A stretch of 64,000 nt of DNA from Aotearoamyces nothofagi (GCA_015345905.1 JADDTR010000007.1:372001-436000); one strand, 5' to 3'; numbered from the stretch's first letter, positions 32,860 to 44,110 are shown. Notes: generated by a model from the letters alone, not told the origin. Made by a program: numbers and translations.

Positions 32860-35800
32860 ATGAACGGGCTTCTGGATGCCTCTCAACGACGTCGACAGGG
32901 ACTCAATCCTCTGACAACCAGCTTAAATCAAACCCCGCCGTCTCAGCAGCAGACTCCAAGCTCTGCTGCTGGCCTGAGTTCCCCATTTAGCCCCCATCCA
33001 GGACCGTACACGCCCATAAGTGCTGTCAGGCAGTACAATCCGCAGCAATGGGGAGGACCTTCAATTGCGGCGTCGGAGACTAGATATTCATCTGGCGGTT
33101 TCGAGGCTATTGACAGTGTGTTGAATTGCCCCCCCTCCACCCGAGACTTGACATGCTCTGATACTGATTACCCCGCTGCAGCACCCGCACCACCACCGTA
33201 TTCCCCACCACGAAGTCAACGTCAAGTAGAAGAACCAATATCAGCAATATCAGCTCATAATCGCATAGCCCCGGCACCAGCTCATCGACCGTCACCTGAA
33301 CCACCTACGAATCAAGTTTTCCCACCGCCGCCAGGCGCACGTCCTCGGGGATCTTCTAGGGACCGGCCACGAGACCTGTTCAATCTTGGTGGAGTGTTCG
33401 CCAGAAAGTCTTCCACATCAACTACAGCAGAGCCATCTAGACTCTCACCTGAGACAGGCAGAGATCATGCAACGCCATCTCGAAGACCTTTGCAGATTTC
33501 TGTGGAAGCGCCCCAAGTAGAAGAATATGACGTAGTGGACAACAGACCACCAGCTGCGCGGAGGGCTGCTTCTACGGGGGCGATTGATACACCTACATCC
33601 TCTCATTCCCGTGGCTCATCAGTAACAAGATGGGAACCTGGAATGCCTCTTCCACCGCCACCACCTGGTCCACCTCCCGCTCCAAGCTCAAGATCACAAA
33701 GCATGACACGCACACCGCCAGAACCAGTAGCATTCCCACCATCTCGCCGCTCTCTGGCTGTCTCATCTTTGGGACCAGTTCCTCCAACTCCGGCAGGATG
33801 GGTAGATGAAGATTTATTGCCGCGAACTGTCACGGGGCGGGGCAGATCACCGAATTCCGGGCTACATATTGATACGTCAAGCATCAGCTCGAGCACAGTT
33901 CCAGAGTCGAATTCTGGGTCGAGCTCCTCCGGCTTAACAAGGGCTGGGGCTGTGAGAGGAGAGCCTAAGAGCATTCGTGAAAGGAGGAGTGAGAGTAGGA
34001 CTGGAAGGACAGCCCCACTTGAGGAACCATCAAATAATCCATGGGCGGAGTCCATCACACCCTCTGATATCGTAGTCCCTGCGACGGTACTAGGTCGAAG
34101 ACCTACAATTACCAAGTCAACCCCTAGAAGCGGCCGCTCTTCTCATGCTGCCGATACTCCCAATTCCTCAAAGACGACTGGCCATAGCACGCCTAAACTG
34201 ACAGTGGATCTTCCTGAATCGAGAGGCTCGACCCCACGCCCCGCTAGCTCTTCTCATAAACTCGAGGCACCTACTCCGCCTTTCTCCCCGAATCAAAGTA
34301 ATCAATCTTACTCAAACAGTTCTCCTATGATACCGCCAAAATCACTGCCTACTCCACCACCACAATCTCGTCGATCAGGAAGCTCCCCCCGACCCACATC
34401 ACTTCCACGTACTCCTAACAATGATACTGATATACCTACTCCTCTTTCACAAGGACGCCCATCATCACGTCAATCTATTTTGAATCAACCGCGTGTGGAG
34501 GATTTTGCTAGTGGAGCAATTCAACGGCATGAAATCTTCGTTCGAAAGGAGGCAGCAGCAGCCACAGACGAAGAACGCGTGCGTCTGTTCGCTGATTTTA
34601 TCGTCTTGGAGTCTCGACTGAGAAGAGAACGATATGCTTCTGCTATTGATGCAATGGGTTCGGAATTGCTAGAATTGACACGAGACTTGTTTCGGCCGTA
34701 TGCTACTTCAAAGCGGAGCTCAATAAATTCCTTTTCAAGTGAACGTTCGTCAAAGCTAGCCGAATCAAAGCCGACTAGAGGCACTGTGCTGCCCGCGTTA
34801 CAGACAGGGCCTCATTCAGACTCTACACCATCCTCTGCATCCATGCTACCATCTCCGGCTCAAGCCCGACCGGACTCCACCTTCTGGTCAGGCTATATGC
34901 CCTCGTTATCTCCAATTCCAAGTATGAGCGCTAGTATCGTACCCGATGAAGACAGCTCCAGAGGCCGCCCTTCAAGTAGGTGGTGGGAGGTTGGGCAATC
35001 AGGGTCTGGAGGATCGCCGACTACAGCAACCAAGCTGGAGCGATCGAAACGAGAATCTAAGTATATGGGCATGCCGCGCGAGTTGCGGGAATCTTTACAA
35101 TATGAAAGCGAAGGCCAGCCATCTCCAATGCAAAACACTCTCTATGGTGCTTCCTCAGGGCCCAGTACCCAGGCATTATATGGTCCCAATGAATATCCTG
35201 CAGAGAAAGTTGGCTGGCACGAAGAACGCCAGATATCGCCACCATCCGGGAAGACACCAACTGGTGCGTCTATGTCGTATTCACCTGCTCCTATAACCCC
35301 TAATCCAAAACATCTCGATGTATCCCGCCTTGTCACATTACCTCCTCCATACCCTCGGCATCACCCGGCTGTGAACAACAACCATCCAGACCTAACAGCA
35401 ATCCGTACCACCGTTCGTGCGCTTAGCGATTTTGCAGAGGTACAGGATATAAAAGAGCTCTTCAAAATCACCACTTTGAAAACATGTGAACTTGCAAATG
35501 CAGCTGCCTCCAGACGCCGAAATTCCTTGCACGTAAATATCCAACAAAAACTTGAATCTAGCGAAATTACTTATGCTGATGCTGCTAAAATTGAGGCTGA
35601 ATTCAAGATATCCGAGGAGGAGACAACTAAATCAGACTCTAAGGCTTCCTTTGATCTTTTCCAGACGTCTGTCGTCGCACCAATAAATGACTTGCTTATG
35701 GAGCGCGTAAATCGTGCGACCGCCTTGTTCGAACAGCTCCGCTCGCAGTTATTTGTTGACGCGCAACAGCAGGATCCAAACATGACAGCTGAGGAAGGTG

Positions 35801-36594
35801 ATGAGCAGCCTGAGCTTCTTGAGAAGCTAACGTTACTTAAATGGATTTTTGAGGCTAGGGAACAGCTTCATAGAGAACTATATGACCTATTGAGCGATAG
35901 AAATGACCGCTACAAGGACATGGTCATCATGCCTTATAGGTTGGCTGACAAGAAGGAGAAAATAGAAAATGCAGAGCGCTTTTTCGCTGACGACTCTCGC
36001 AAACGTCAAGTTGAATTTGACGAAAGCTCCTTGCAGCGCACTATCGACTTCATGGACATAATTGAAACAAACGTTGTTCGCGGCGTCGAAGTTCAACTCT
36101 CGGCGTTTTGGGACATCGCCCCTTCGCTTCGACAGCTTACGGAGAAAATCCCAAAATCATTAACTAGAGAATTTCAAATCCAAATACCGACGGCAGAATA
36201 TGAGGATAACACAGGATATTATGATTATCCCTTGCAATACTTGTATAGCTTACTTGATCACGGGCAAAAGAGTACGTATCAGTTTATTGAGAGCCAAATA
36301 AACCTGCTGTGTCTGCTCCATGAAGTCAAATTCGCGGTCACCCGTGCCAGGTACAGAGTTTCAGAAACCGAAATGATGGTAGCTGGAATTGGGCAGGATC
36401 GATCTGTCGAGCAAGGAAGGGCAGAAAAGGAAGCGGAAGAGAAGAAGTTGACAGATGATCTAAAGGAGAAGGTTAGATGTGTAGAGGAGCTTTGGGGGAG
36501 TGCCTTAGGGGAAGAATTTGAAGGCGTGAAAGGTCGCGTGAGAACATTCTTGAAGCAGGAGGGTGGATGGGAAGGTGTTGAAGATCAGCAGTAA
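32860..36594 (+). CDS. large uncharacterised Pro/Ser-rich protein with helical C-terminus
   Basis: Intronless 1,244-residue protein that I cannot assign to a named family. Residues 1 to about 545 are Pro/Ser/Thr/Arg-rich and probably disordered, with a polyproline stretch MPLPPPPPGPPPAP that could bind SH3 or profilin-like partners. A charged helical segment follows at about 550-610 (RLFADFIVLESRLRRERYAS, then ELLELTRDLFRPY). A second disordered linker comes next. From about residue 828 the protein is helical and acidic/basic mixed, ending in a coiled-coil-like tail (KEAEEKKLTDDLKEKVR). There is no signal peptide or membrane segment. It converges on ega3, with 347 bp between stops. The start MNGLLDASQRRRQG is the first ATG of the frame. 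Confidence 0.8.
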   Translation: MNGLLDASQRRRQGLNPLTTSLNQTPPSQQQTPSSAAGLSSPFSPHPGPYTPISAVRQYNPQQWGGPSIAASETRYSSGGFEAIDSVLNCPPSTRDLTCSDTDYPAAAPAPPPYSPPRSQRQVEEPISAISAHNRIAPAPAHRPSPEPPTNQVFPPPPGARPRGSSRDRPRDLFNLGGVFARKSSTSTTAEPSRLSPETGRDHATPSRRPLQISVEAPQVEEYDVVDNRPPAARRAASTGAIDTPTSSHSRGSSVTRWEPGMPLPPPPPGPPPAPSSRSQSMTRTPPEPVAFPPSRRSLAVSSLGPVPPTPAGWVDEDLLPRTVTGRGRSPNSGLHIDTSSISSSTVPESNSGSSSSGLTRAGAVRGEPKSIRERRSESRTGRTAPLEEPSNNPWAESITPSDIVVPATVLGRRPTITKSTPRSGRSSHAADTPNSSKTTGHSTPKLTVDLPESRGSTPRPASSSHKLEAPTPPFSPNQSNQSYSNSSPMIPPKSLPTPPPQSRRSGSSPRPTSLPRTPNNDTDIPTPLSQGRPSSRQSILNQPRVEDFASGAIQRHEIFVRKEAAAATDEERVRLFADFIVLESRLRRERYASAIDAMGSELLELTRDLFRPYATSKRSSINSFSSERSSKLAESKPTRGTVLPALQTGPHSDSTPSSASMLPSPAQARPDSTFWSGYMPSLSPIPSMSASIVPDEDSSRGRPSSRWWEVGQSGSGGSPTTATKLERSKRESKYMGMPRELRESLQYESEGQPSPMQNTLYGASSGPSTQALYGPNEYPAEKVGWHEERQISPPSGKTPTGASMSYSPAPITPNPKHLDVSRLVTLPPPYPRHHPAVNNNHPDLTAIRTTVRALSDFAEVQDIKELFKITTLKTCELANAAASRRRNSLHVNIQQKLESSEITYADAAKIEAEFKISEEETTKSDSKASFDLFQTSVVAPINDLLMERVNRATALFEQLRSQLFVDAQQQDPNMTAEEGDEQPELLEKLTLLKWIFEAREQLHRELYDLLSDRNDRYKDMVIMPYRLADKKEKIENAERFFADDSRKRQVEFDESSLQRTIDFMDIIETNVVRGVEVQLSAFWDIAPSLRQLTEKIPKSLTREFQIQIPTAEYEDNTGYYDYPLQYLYSLLDHGQKSTYQFIESQINLLCLLHEVKFAVTRARYRVSETEMMVAGIGQDRSVEQGRAEKEAEEKKLTDDLKEKVRCVEELWGSALGEEFEGVKGRVRTFLKQEGGWEGVEDQQ

Positions 36595-36941
36595 CTGGAA
36601 CAATATCGGTGTAGACTCTTAACTAGAGACAGGTCTCTATTTTCCAGAAAGGGTGTTCGGGGAGGGCTATAGTTGTACGCTCCCCGGAAGTGCTGGATAC
36701 CCCATTTTTATGATCTGACCAAACAAATGAAATGTCTCTGCATCCTACCATTTGAAATCGCCTCAGTTGCTCTTTCCCACTAGTAGATTATCAACCCAGA
36801 CACGGTTTCCTTCTAAAATTGAATACAGCACAGCGTCGAGGCATTTCATGATTCAATCAGAAATTCAGAATTGATACTGTGTTAATTCATGTATCCTAGT
36901 GACTCAAACATATCCAACAGGTTTGATAACTAGATAGTGTC
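36595..36941. other. convergent intergenic region at left edge of GAG cluster
   Basis: 3' flanks of the large protein gene and of ega3. Nothing else visible. Confidence 0.5.
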
Positions 36942-38390
36942 TCAGTCGGAACCAAAATTAGGATCCCCAAATGGACACTCAGCCGACCATGCACTCAAGT
37001 CAGACCTCTTAATCAATGTTGAGAACCCATGCGTTCCATTCACTTTACAAGCCGCATCCAGCACGGCCAGACTGGAATTTGTTGCATACTCAATATGAAA
37101 TACCGCTTTTCCGGTCTCAATAAAAGGCTGAAAGGCCGCACACTCATCGTTCTCTGCACAGCTCTCATTGATCTCGAAGTCTACGGAACCGAGGGTATCA
37201 TTCACCAGGTCAGGTGAATTTTTCAACCCAATCGCCAGAGAGAGGTCGTGCGCTTCTGTGGCTAGAAACTTGATATAGTCTACGGCATCTGTCCGAGTCA
37301 AGGGGAAGCCCGTGATAGCACTCGTGGCAGCATACGAATCTACGTTATCGGGATCCACGGCATCGCAGCCCTTGGTCAGCGCGAGCTGGATCCGGGCAGA
37401 CATGATCTTCCGTACACTCTTAGTACGGGTGTCGAGATAGCGTTCGCCTTCCCCATCCGCAAGAGCGTTTCCAAGGGTGGCATTCTCGAACTGGTCGGCA
37501 TCAGAGCGCCAGTTCTCGTACGTGCCGGCCGAGAAATAGCAGATGACACGCCGATTCACGGCTTGTAGATTCGCAATGGTGGTTGCGTTGTTGTCGAACA
37601 GGTCGATGTCGTAGACGGAGGCGCGATAGGATATCGTTGTCACGGGCGTGGAGAGCTGGATCTGCCAGGTGTTGCCGACTCCAGGTCGCCAGGTCGGTGT
37701 CAGGCCGATTGAAGCTGAGTTGACCGTATCTTTCTTCCGGAGGCCAACGCCGAGACCGATGGCCAGGGCACTGATGAGGATCAAGGCGACGGAGGCGAGG
37801 ATGATTTGCCGTGTGGAAAAGCTGCGGTACCATTTTTGCTTGCGCTTTACCTTTATGTGTCTCAATATCGGCTCTTCATAGATGGACGATGGGCGTGAAA
37901 TTGCGGGTGATGGGGTATTGCTGAATCTGTCTCCTAGATAGCCGGGCAACAAGAAGGGTTCGCCATGTGAGGTCGATGCGGAGGATTGTGATCTAGAGCC
38001 TGGAGTGCTACTTCCCCGGAACATCCAGGAGAGCACGCTTAGCCTTCCTGTATCACTTTCTTGATCTAAACGCGGGGGTGTCGTAACAGGCTCTTCCAAA
38101 GATGACAGAGATGATAGCTGGTAGGAATTGGGTAAAAAGGGATTTCTCCGCAATGATGCCCTTCCTACAGATTCTTCGCGCGCATAGGCACTTCTACTGG
38201 CCAGGGTTGCTGTTCCAGGCTGTACAAACGAAGCAGTTGTGCCTACCACGGCCGGGTCTCCAATAGATGAGAAGGCAGCATCGTGTGGCGGCTGTGGTTC
38301 GGTATTCTTGGGAGATGGTGGTGAAGGATGTAAATTCCTGTGCACACGATTCTCGGCCTTCCGTAGAAGGGATTCGCCTTTTCCACTCAT
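36942..38390 (-). CDS. ega3: Ega3-like GH114 endo-alpha-1,4-galactosaminidase, membrane anchored
   Basis: A 482-residue type II membrane protein. A Ser/Pro-rich cytoplasmic part of about 195 residues ends in a basic stretch (KVKRKQKWYRSF), followed by one membrane segment (about 196-218, ILASVALILISALAIGL). The rest is a glycoside hydrolase family 114 domain, with the hallmarks WQIQLS, YDIDLFDN, VICYFSAGTYENWR, GCDAVDPDNVD and FEINESCAENDECAAF. In Aspergillus fumigatus, Ega3 cleaves de-N-acetylated galactosaminogalactan. Topology puts the catalytic domain outside the plasma membrane. It is the left gene of the cluster. An in-frame ATG at 38417 would add nine residues; the sequence does not decide between them. 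Confidence 0.88.
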   Translation of the reverse strand: MSGKGESLLRKAENRVHRNLHPSPPSPKNTEPQPPHDAAFSSIGDPAVVGTTASFVQPGTATLASRSAYAREESVGRASLRRNPFLPNSYQLSSLSSLEEPVTTPPRLDQESDTGRLSVLSWMFRGSSTPGSRSQSSASTSHGEPFLLPGYLGDRFSNTPSPAISRPSSIYEEPILRHIKVKRKQKWYRSFSTRQIILASVALILISALAIGLGVGLRKKDTVNSASIGLTPTWRPGVGNTWQIQLSTPVTTISYRASVYDIDLFDNNATTIANLQAVNRRVICYFSAGTYENWRSDADQFENATLGNALADGEGERYLDTRTKSVRKIMSARIQLALTKGCDAVDPDNVDSYAATSAITGFPLTRTDAVDYIKFLATEAHDLSLAIGLKNSPDLVNDTLGSVDFEINESCAENDECAAFQPFIETGKAVFHIEYATNSSLAVLDAACKVNGTHGFSTLIKRSDLSAWSAECPFGDPNFGSD

Positions 38391-39069
38391 GTAGCTTGCT
38401 CTCTCATTTTCCCTCAAAATTCTCTATTAATACAGCTGGATCCATTCTAGAACTCAACGGTCGACATCAAGCAATTGAACTTGGTCGTCGGTCGTCCCAG
38501 GAGGTTCACGGGAAGTCGCGGATGGCTTAAAAAAGCCGTTATTGTGGCTTATATCTACCATCATCTCGACCGCCATATTAGTCCGATTTTCGCATTCCCG
38601 CTAGATCTAGAGGATGACATATTATAGCCAGCTTCATCAGTGAAATAAATCCATTTCTCGGCTATAATTCCGGCAGGACATTTGCATCGCCGCAAATGGC
38701 ATTCTCAGTGTCACTAGAGTGCATTCCTGTCGATGTCGTAAGCTCTAGTGACATCCCGCCGCTGCTACGAGCTAACGCGAGTGGGACCAAGTTCCCCTAG
38801 CACGGCTGTGGCTGCCAAGACGTTGAGTGCCATAATTGGAAATCGTACAACACTTCTGCTATTTGGGAGCAGTTGGCAGAGTGGATGCCGGCATACCAAG
38901 GCTCGTTCTCTTTTGTCAGCGTACAGCAAAGCATGGGCTGGATGTATATTTGGCATAAATTTCTAAAGAATAATAATCAAGAAACTGATTTTAAATACTA
39001 TCAGCCTTTTTAGACATTAGAACGTGTGGATTCAAATAGATAGATAGTGCATAATTTAGCAGAAGTCCT
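38391..39069. promoter_or_regulatory. ega3 upstream region
   Basis: Contains a minus-strand match to the StuA/APSES consensus (TCGCGTTA, 38773-38780). No coding frame is supported. The far end is the 3' flank of agd3. Confidence 0.5.
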
Positions 39070-41528
39070 TCAACTCCCGTTCAATGATATCGGTGTTGTA
39101 AGATTAAATGTGATCGGCGAGCCATCCATCGGCACCCATAATGTCATTGGATCTGTTCCAACTTGCTCAACTCTCACGCCCTGAGTATCCGCCACTGCTG
39201 ATGGAATAGTGACCGGTAATGGAACTTCGCAGCTATTATTATTGCTTGACATTACTGTGAAGCCGGTAATTGAGCCGTTGCTTGTGATATATTGAATCAC
39301 TGGATGGCAACCGTCTCGTAACATGCGCTGGTTGAAACTCATCGCAACCTGCACAAGCATTAGCTGGGAAACTTCCACGGGCCAAAAGGTAGTAGTGGAA
39401 GGCTTACATGGTCGTGCTTCAGCGTAATGATAGGCCAATCAACAAATTTCATTATCTCATTGGTAATATTTTCAACCCACATCTGAATTAATGATAACTG
39501 CTGCAGTTTGCCATTTGTCATTCGCGATTCGACATCTGTTTGGCGAAGATTTGGCTGATGGAACATATATGGCTCTATATAATCTTTAGTTTGATGCTTG
39601 AAATGATCGAATCAACTCACCATGGAAAAGTGACAATATTTGGTTGCCTACTGTGGCACGCTCGAGCTGGAGAAGCGTGTCAAATGTTCCTCCTTGTGTA
39701 CCGCCCTCGGTGTCAATCCATTGAGTGACATCGCAGTCCACCTCAGCACTAAATATGGTTAGCTGTTCCTGCAGCTGTCTTGTAAATGTACTTACCAGTT
39801 ATAATAGATACGCGTAGCAAACCGGGGAGTAATCTGATAACCGGCATAGCCATTTAGCTCTGTCGTCGTTAATTTTGGCCAGTGAAGGTGATCCTGCCAT
39901 TCAATTAGCATCCAGTGCAACCTGATGTCGTCAATCCAATATTCATACAAGATTTCGGAGTTCGGATCGAGTGTTGTCCCCAATAGCGTTCCACAATCCA
40001 TTATCAGACCATGCTCTAATTGCGTCCCCATTGTGTACCCCTACGTTCTAGGTGTAAGTGGAGAGAAAATCTAGGGGAAGAAGCAGTATCTTTTTTATAC
40101 CTGTGATGCCTGGTGGAATGAGACCACTGCCGCTGAACCGGGCAGCGTTGGTAAAATTCATCATTTCCGCATACATGAGATTGAACTGAATCTCTAGCAG
40201 TGCATCGTGGTAGGTTGCATTGTTGAGTTCAAGATGTGTAAAAGTATGAGAAACAAGACCAAAAGAGTCTCGGTTAGTTATATTCTCAAAAAAGACGACC
40301 AGTGGGTCAAGAAACATGCAATCGGAAGTCCATGAATATGTGGGATGCTTTGGCCATAGATTTATACCTGTGCCGAGCGGTTTGATATATTCTAGCTCCG
40401 TCGCTTCATCCCAAGTTGTAAAGATGGGCGACTCGCATGTGAACTGGGTGATGTTTGCTGCCGCTGTCTGGACGTAAATAAGGTTGCCATTCGAGTTGAA
40501 TCCAAACTCTATGAAATAAGTGCTCCCATTGTTAAGTCTCGTGTTGATATCATATGTCCAATCTACGTGGGATTCAAGGTCTGCTGCCCGCAGTCGAAAG
40601 ATCTCTCCTGTGGAGTATATGGAAGTCTGTAAGAGCAGATCGTCAACTGGAAAACAGTCAGTAACAAGTCATATAGGTAGAGACGATCGGATTATGTTTC
40701 TTACCTTGTGTTTCAAGGTGGATTCTTCTAAATCCTGGATAGAGGCCACGATAGCCCCATTGCAACCAGGCATGATTAATGTAAGTGCCAGTAGTACTCC
40801 AATTTCCTGTGCCGATAAAAGTAGCAATCTGTTCTCGGCCATTCGCGAACTGGTTAATAACACCCGCCACAGTTATATCGGAAAACTGATCATTGGGTTG
40901 AAAGTTGACGAATGCCGTAGTCGTGGAGGCATTTGCTTCAACAATAGAAGCTGGATAATGAAACAAGCCGAGCGTTGAGAGATTCCCCTGTCTAAATAAC
41001 ACAAGTGTTAGTAGGTGTCAAGATAAGTTCCGTGAAAAGATGCAAGCCTCACCTCAAACCAGCAGTAGAGAAGTATTCCGTTTGAACACTATCAATAAGA
41101 GTGAGGTTTTGCTCCTGAGTAGAATTGCAGCAACTGCCATTACTTTGAACACCAAATTCTATAGCATCAGGAACAACATTAGGCTGTACCATCCGTACTC
41201 CATACTTCACCTGGTAAGCATATAACGTATTCCATTGGTCTGTCGTAAGACGTGATACGCCGTTAGATGATGCCCTGTTGTTAACGATGAATAGACCGTA
41301 ATTTCCTCCATTAGACTTCTCGAGAGCAGGGAGATCTGTCCCTCCATCTAGGACTTCCAATGTTTCAAAATTAATACCGTATCCATCAAGCAGATACCAC
41401 ACTTCGTTCAGCTTATCGTTGTCGGCAGCAATCACCAATGCGGTTGAGTTGAAGTATAGACAGTCCGAGAGAGCAACAAGGTAGCAAAGCAGTAACAGCC
41501 AGACCGCCGCAAAACTTTGAGCTAGCAT
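39070..41528 (-). CDS. agd3: Agd3-like galactosaminogalactan deacetylase, secreted
   Basis: A 690-residue protein in eight exons: 41053-41528, 40705-40991, 40101-40646, 40040-40101 side continuing 39949-40040, 39796-39893, 39621-39748, 39408-39574 and 39070-39348 (the fourth exon is 39949-40040). The N-terminus is a signal peptide (hydrophobic AAVWLLLLCYLVALS). Family landmarks in order: GVRMVQPNV, LGLFHYPAS, the catalytic-core VDDLLLQ, EYIKPLGTGINLWPKHP, the metal-binding HTFTHLELNNATY, PGITGVHNGDAIRAW, YQITPRFATRIYYNC, PYMFHQPNL and DWPIITLKHDH. These match Agd3 of A. fumigatus, which removes acetyl groups from GalNAc residues at the cell surface so the polymer becomes cationic and adhesive. 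All exon phases agree. Confidence 0.9.
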
Positions 41529-42282
41529 ACTAAAGTAGACGCCTGGTCTAGAAGATGCAAAATGTTATGCCTAGGTATGACACCTATACTTCTATAGACC
41601 CCTCGGGTGGCCAACGATATCGACCCGAAGTTGGACATAATATGGCAACATTGAAGAAGTCGGAAGAGTACAAAGAATGTAGCCAGAAGACCAGTGAGTA
41701 ATGGTGTTAAAGCCATCGTCATATTTATCGCCTGTAAACTACTCATCGCCGTTTCTGATCAGCGTACAATGCTAGCTCGATCTATCATAATATTAGCCGC
41801 ACAAAACCGAATTTGGGATCGGGAAGAATATGCGCTACCGGGGTGCACTATTTACAGCATAGATACCATTCGGAGGTGTTGCTTCTTATTCTTTCTATTG
41901 AGCAGCATCTGTTTGTAAAATTCCTTTACTGGAGAAAGAGGTTTTGGGTACAATTATGATCACGTGATGCAATGACTTAGTAGTGCTAGTAGGCATGCTA
42001 TTAAATGGCATTTTATTTAAAATTCTAGAGTTCTAAAATTATCATTAATAGTATTAAGGTATTTTTATATAATAACTAGTATTCTGTAATTTAACTGTAA
42101 TGTAATTCAGGGCTAGAATCGTGAGAAGGTATTTGGTAGTCAGCGATATGTCGTATGCGATTCTTTAAGTATTAGGTAGGATATGTATTGTTGCTAAATA
42201 CACTGATTTTCGAATCAATGAATGCCATTGAAAAATGGCGTATAATTCTGGAACGCCAGTAACAGAATGGTAGAACAACCCA
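41529..42282. promoter_or_regulatory. agd3 upstream region, AT-rich
   Basis: Between the agd3 start and the uge3 stop. It holds a palindromic TCACGTGA at 41960-41967, 432 bp upstream of agd3. It is strongly AT-rich from 41990 to 42110. No coding frame is supported. Confidence 0.5.
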
Positions 42283-44010
42283 TTAGAAGGATCCCACAGG
42301 CCGAACAGGAAAGTTATGATCCTTCCACTTCTTATCAAAGAGATCCCATTGGGGTGTTTTAATAGATAGTTCAGGACTATTATTAGGTGAGAAGGCTGAT
42401 GCCTCATCAGATAGGTCGTCTTTGATGCTCTCGCTTATCGTCTCGCTCATTGTGCTCAATCGGCGAAGCATATCACTAAAGCTTGCTGGCTCCATAGACA
42501 GGTTGGTAAAGCCTTCCATAATATCACCCAAAGTTGACCCTTTTCGTCCTTGCACAGGATTTTGAAGCAATCCTGCCGCGACGCTAGCTCGCCTTACAGC
42601 TCCAGGGTCGCGTGCTGCCAAAATCGACAACTTTCTCAGACGCTCATAACCAGCAGGGTTTTCGGTTGCGAAGGTATATACATCTCTGCACATGTCCTGT
42701 ATGCCAAATTCCGCCTGCCAACCAAGTTCTGTGGTAGCCTTTGTTGTACTAGCTGTAACAGTTCCAAGATCACCAGGCCGAGCATCAGATATCGCAAAAG
42801 GTATCTCAGTGCCTGCCGCAGCGGCGAATGCTTTGATGATATCCAGCACAGAATACCCTTGCCCAGTGCCAAGATTATACACTCTGTAATTTGCAGTTGA
42901 TGCTGGTTCTGGAGGTCCAACAGCCAAGGGTTGCAATGATTGTCTACGGCTCTTCGCCTCTTGCTTCGCTATTGGTGGTGACATCATCGACCGCAGTGCA
43001 GCAAGATGGCCGCGAGCAAGATCTTCAACGTGAATATAGTCGCGAACGCCTGTGCCGTCGGAGGTCTCGTAGTCTGATCCATACACATAGACCTTACTCC
43101 TTCGCCGCTGGTAAGCCTGAAGAATGACGGGTACAATGTTGTTTGGGATGCCTTTGGGATCCTCGCCAATCAGGCCGCTTGGATGCGACCCTGTTGGATT
43201 GAAATAACGGAGAGAAACGACCTCAAACTCGGGATCGGCGATACAGCAATCGTTTAGAATCTCTTCGGCCATCCATTTTGATCGACCATAAGGATTTGTC
43301 ACGAGTCCACCACCTGTGCCCTTTCCTCCAACCTGCACAGCATCTTCTGAAATATTGGCTTCTTTCCCAGTTCCATAGACAACTGCACTGCTCGAAAAGA
43401 CCAAGCGACTGACTTTGTGGGCAGCCATTGCATCGAGTAGATTAAGGAGACCTGAAATATTGTTTTGGTAATACTGCAGAGGCTGTGCAACCGACTCTCC
43501 AACCGCCTTGAGTGCGGCAAAGTGGATGACTGCAACGACTGACCCGGGCTTAATGTCAGCGGATTCGATGGCGAGTGATGCTGGCTGAGCAGAGATATCC
43601 AACTTGTATTCTCGCATTTTATATGAAGTTTTCGCAGCCAGATCACTGATATTTATCACGTCCAGTTCCTTTCCGAGTACCGGTATCGGTGGGCTTACTG
43701 ACTGCCATAATTGAAAGACATTGAGGACAGCTTGTCGATCACGAAGATCAGTAGTGTGGAAGAGAAGAGGAGGTACACTGTTAGTCATCCCAAGACGTTT
43801 ATATTCGGCCTTTGCAATATGGTACACTCTGATAAGTGATTCCATATGACTATTGACAAGGTTATCGATGACGATGACGGCACATCCTGACTTGAGAATC
43901 TCCAGTACTGTATGGGAACCGATGTAGCCGGATCCGCCTGTCACAAGAACAATAGGGAAAGACTTGACAAGGTCGCGCATGCCAACGAGAGAAGACGTAG
44001 TGGAAGGCAT
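42283..44010 (-). CDS. uge3: Uge3-like UDP-glucose/UDP-GlcNAc 4-epimerase
   Basis: Intronless 575-residue SDR-fold epimerase. The NAD-binding motif TGGSGYIG is at residues 24-31, and the catalytic serine region SSSAVVYG and NPYGRSK (YxxxK) follow. VIHFAALKAVGESV, LRYFNPTGSHPSGLIGEDPKG, DGTGVRDYIHVEDLA and YNLGTGQGYSVLDI are classical GalE signatures. In A. fumigatus, Uge3 makes both UDP-Gal and UDP-GalNAc for galactosaminogalactan. Two features differ from plain GalE: an insertion of roughly 60 residues before VIHFAALK, and a C-terminal extension of about 100 residues rich in Ser/Asp. It shares a promoter region with gtb3, transcribed the other way. Confidence 0.9.
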   Translation of the reverse strand: MPSTTSSLVGMRDLVKSFPIVLVTGGSGYIGSHTVLEILKSGCAVIVIDNLVNSHMESLIRVYHIAKAEYKRLGMTNSVPPLLFHTTDLRDRQAVLNVFQLWQSVSPPIPVLGKELDVINISDLAAKTSYKMREYKLDISAQPASLAIESADIKPGSVVAVIHFAALKAVGESVAQPLQYYQNNISGLLNLLDAMAAHKVSRLVFSSSAVVYGTGKEANISEDAVQVGGKGTGGGLVTNPYGRSKWMAEEILNDCCIADPEFEVVSLRYFNPTGSHPSGLIGEDPKGIPNNIVPVILQAYQRRRSKVYVYGSDYETSDGTGVRDYIHVEDLARGHLAALRSMMSPPIAKQEAKSRRQSLQPLAVGPPEPASTANYRVYNLGTGQGYSVLDIIKAFAAAAGTEIPFAISDARPGDLGTVTASTTKATTELGWQAEFGIQDMCRDVYTFATENPAGYERLRKLSILAARDPGAVRRASVAAGLLQNPVQGRKGSTLGDIMEGFTNLSMEPASFSDMLRRLSTMSETISESIKDDLSDEASAFSPNNSPELSIKTPQWDLFDKKWKDHNFPVRPVGSF

Positions 44011-44110
44011 GTTGAATTGAGGTTATAGGATGTTGTTGGCGGGAAAAAGGCGTAACTCTGACCCAAGGGATCAAAACCATGGAAAGGAATGCTTTCTGTC
44101 TCATGCCTAC

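Noticed and set aside
33603-34115. 170-residue minus-strand frame
   Set aside because: Shadow of the Pro/Ser-rich part of the large plus-strand protein.
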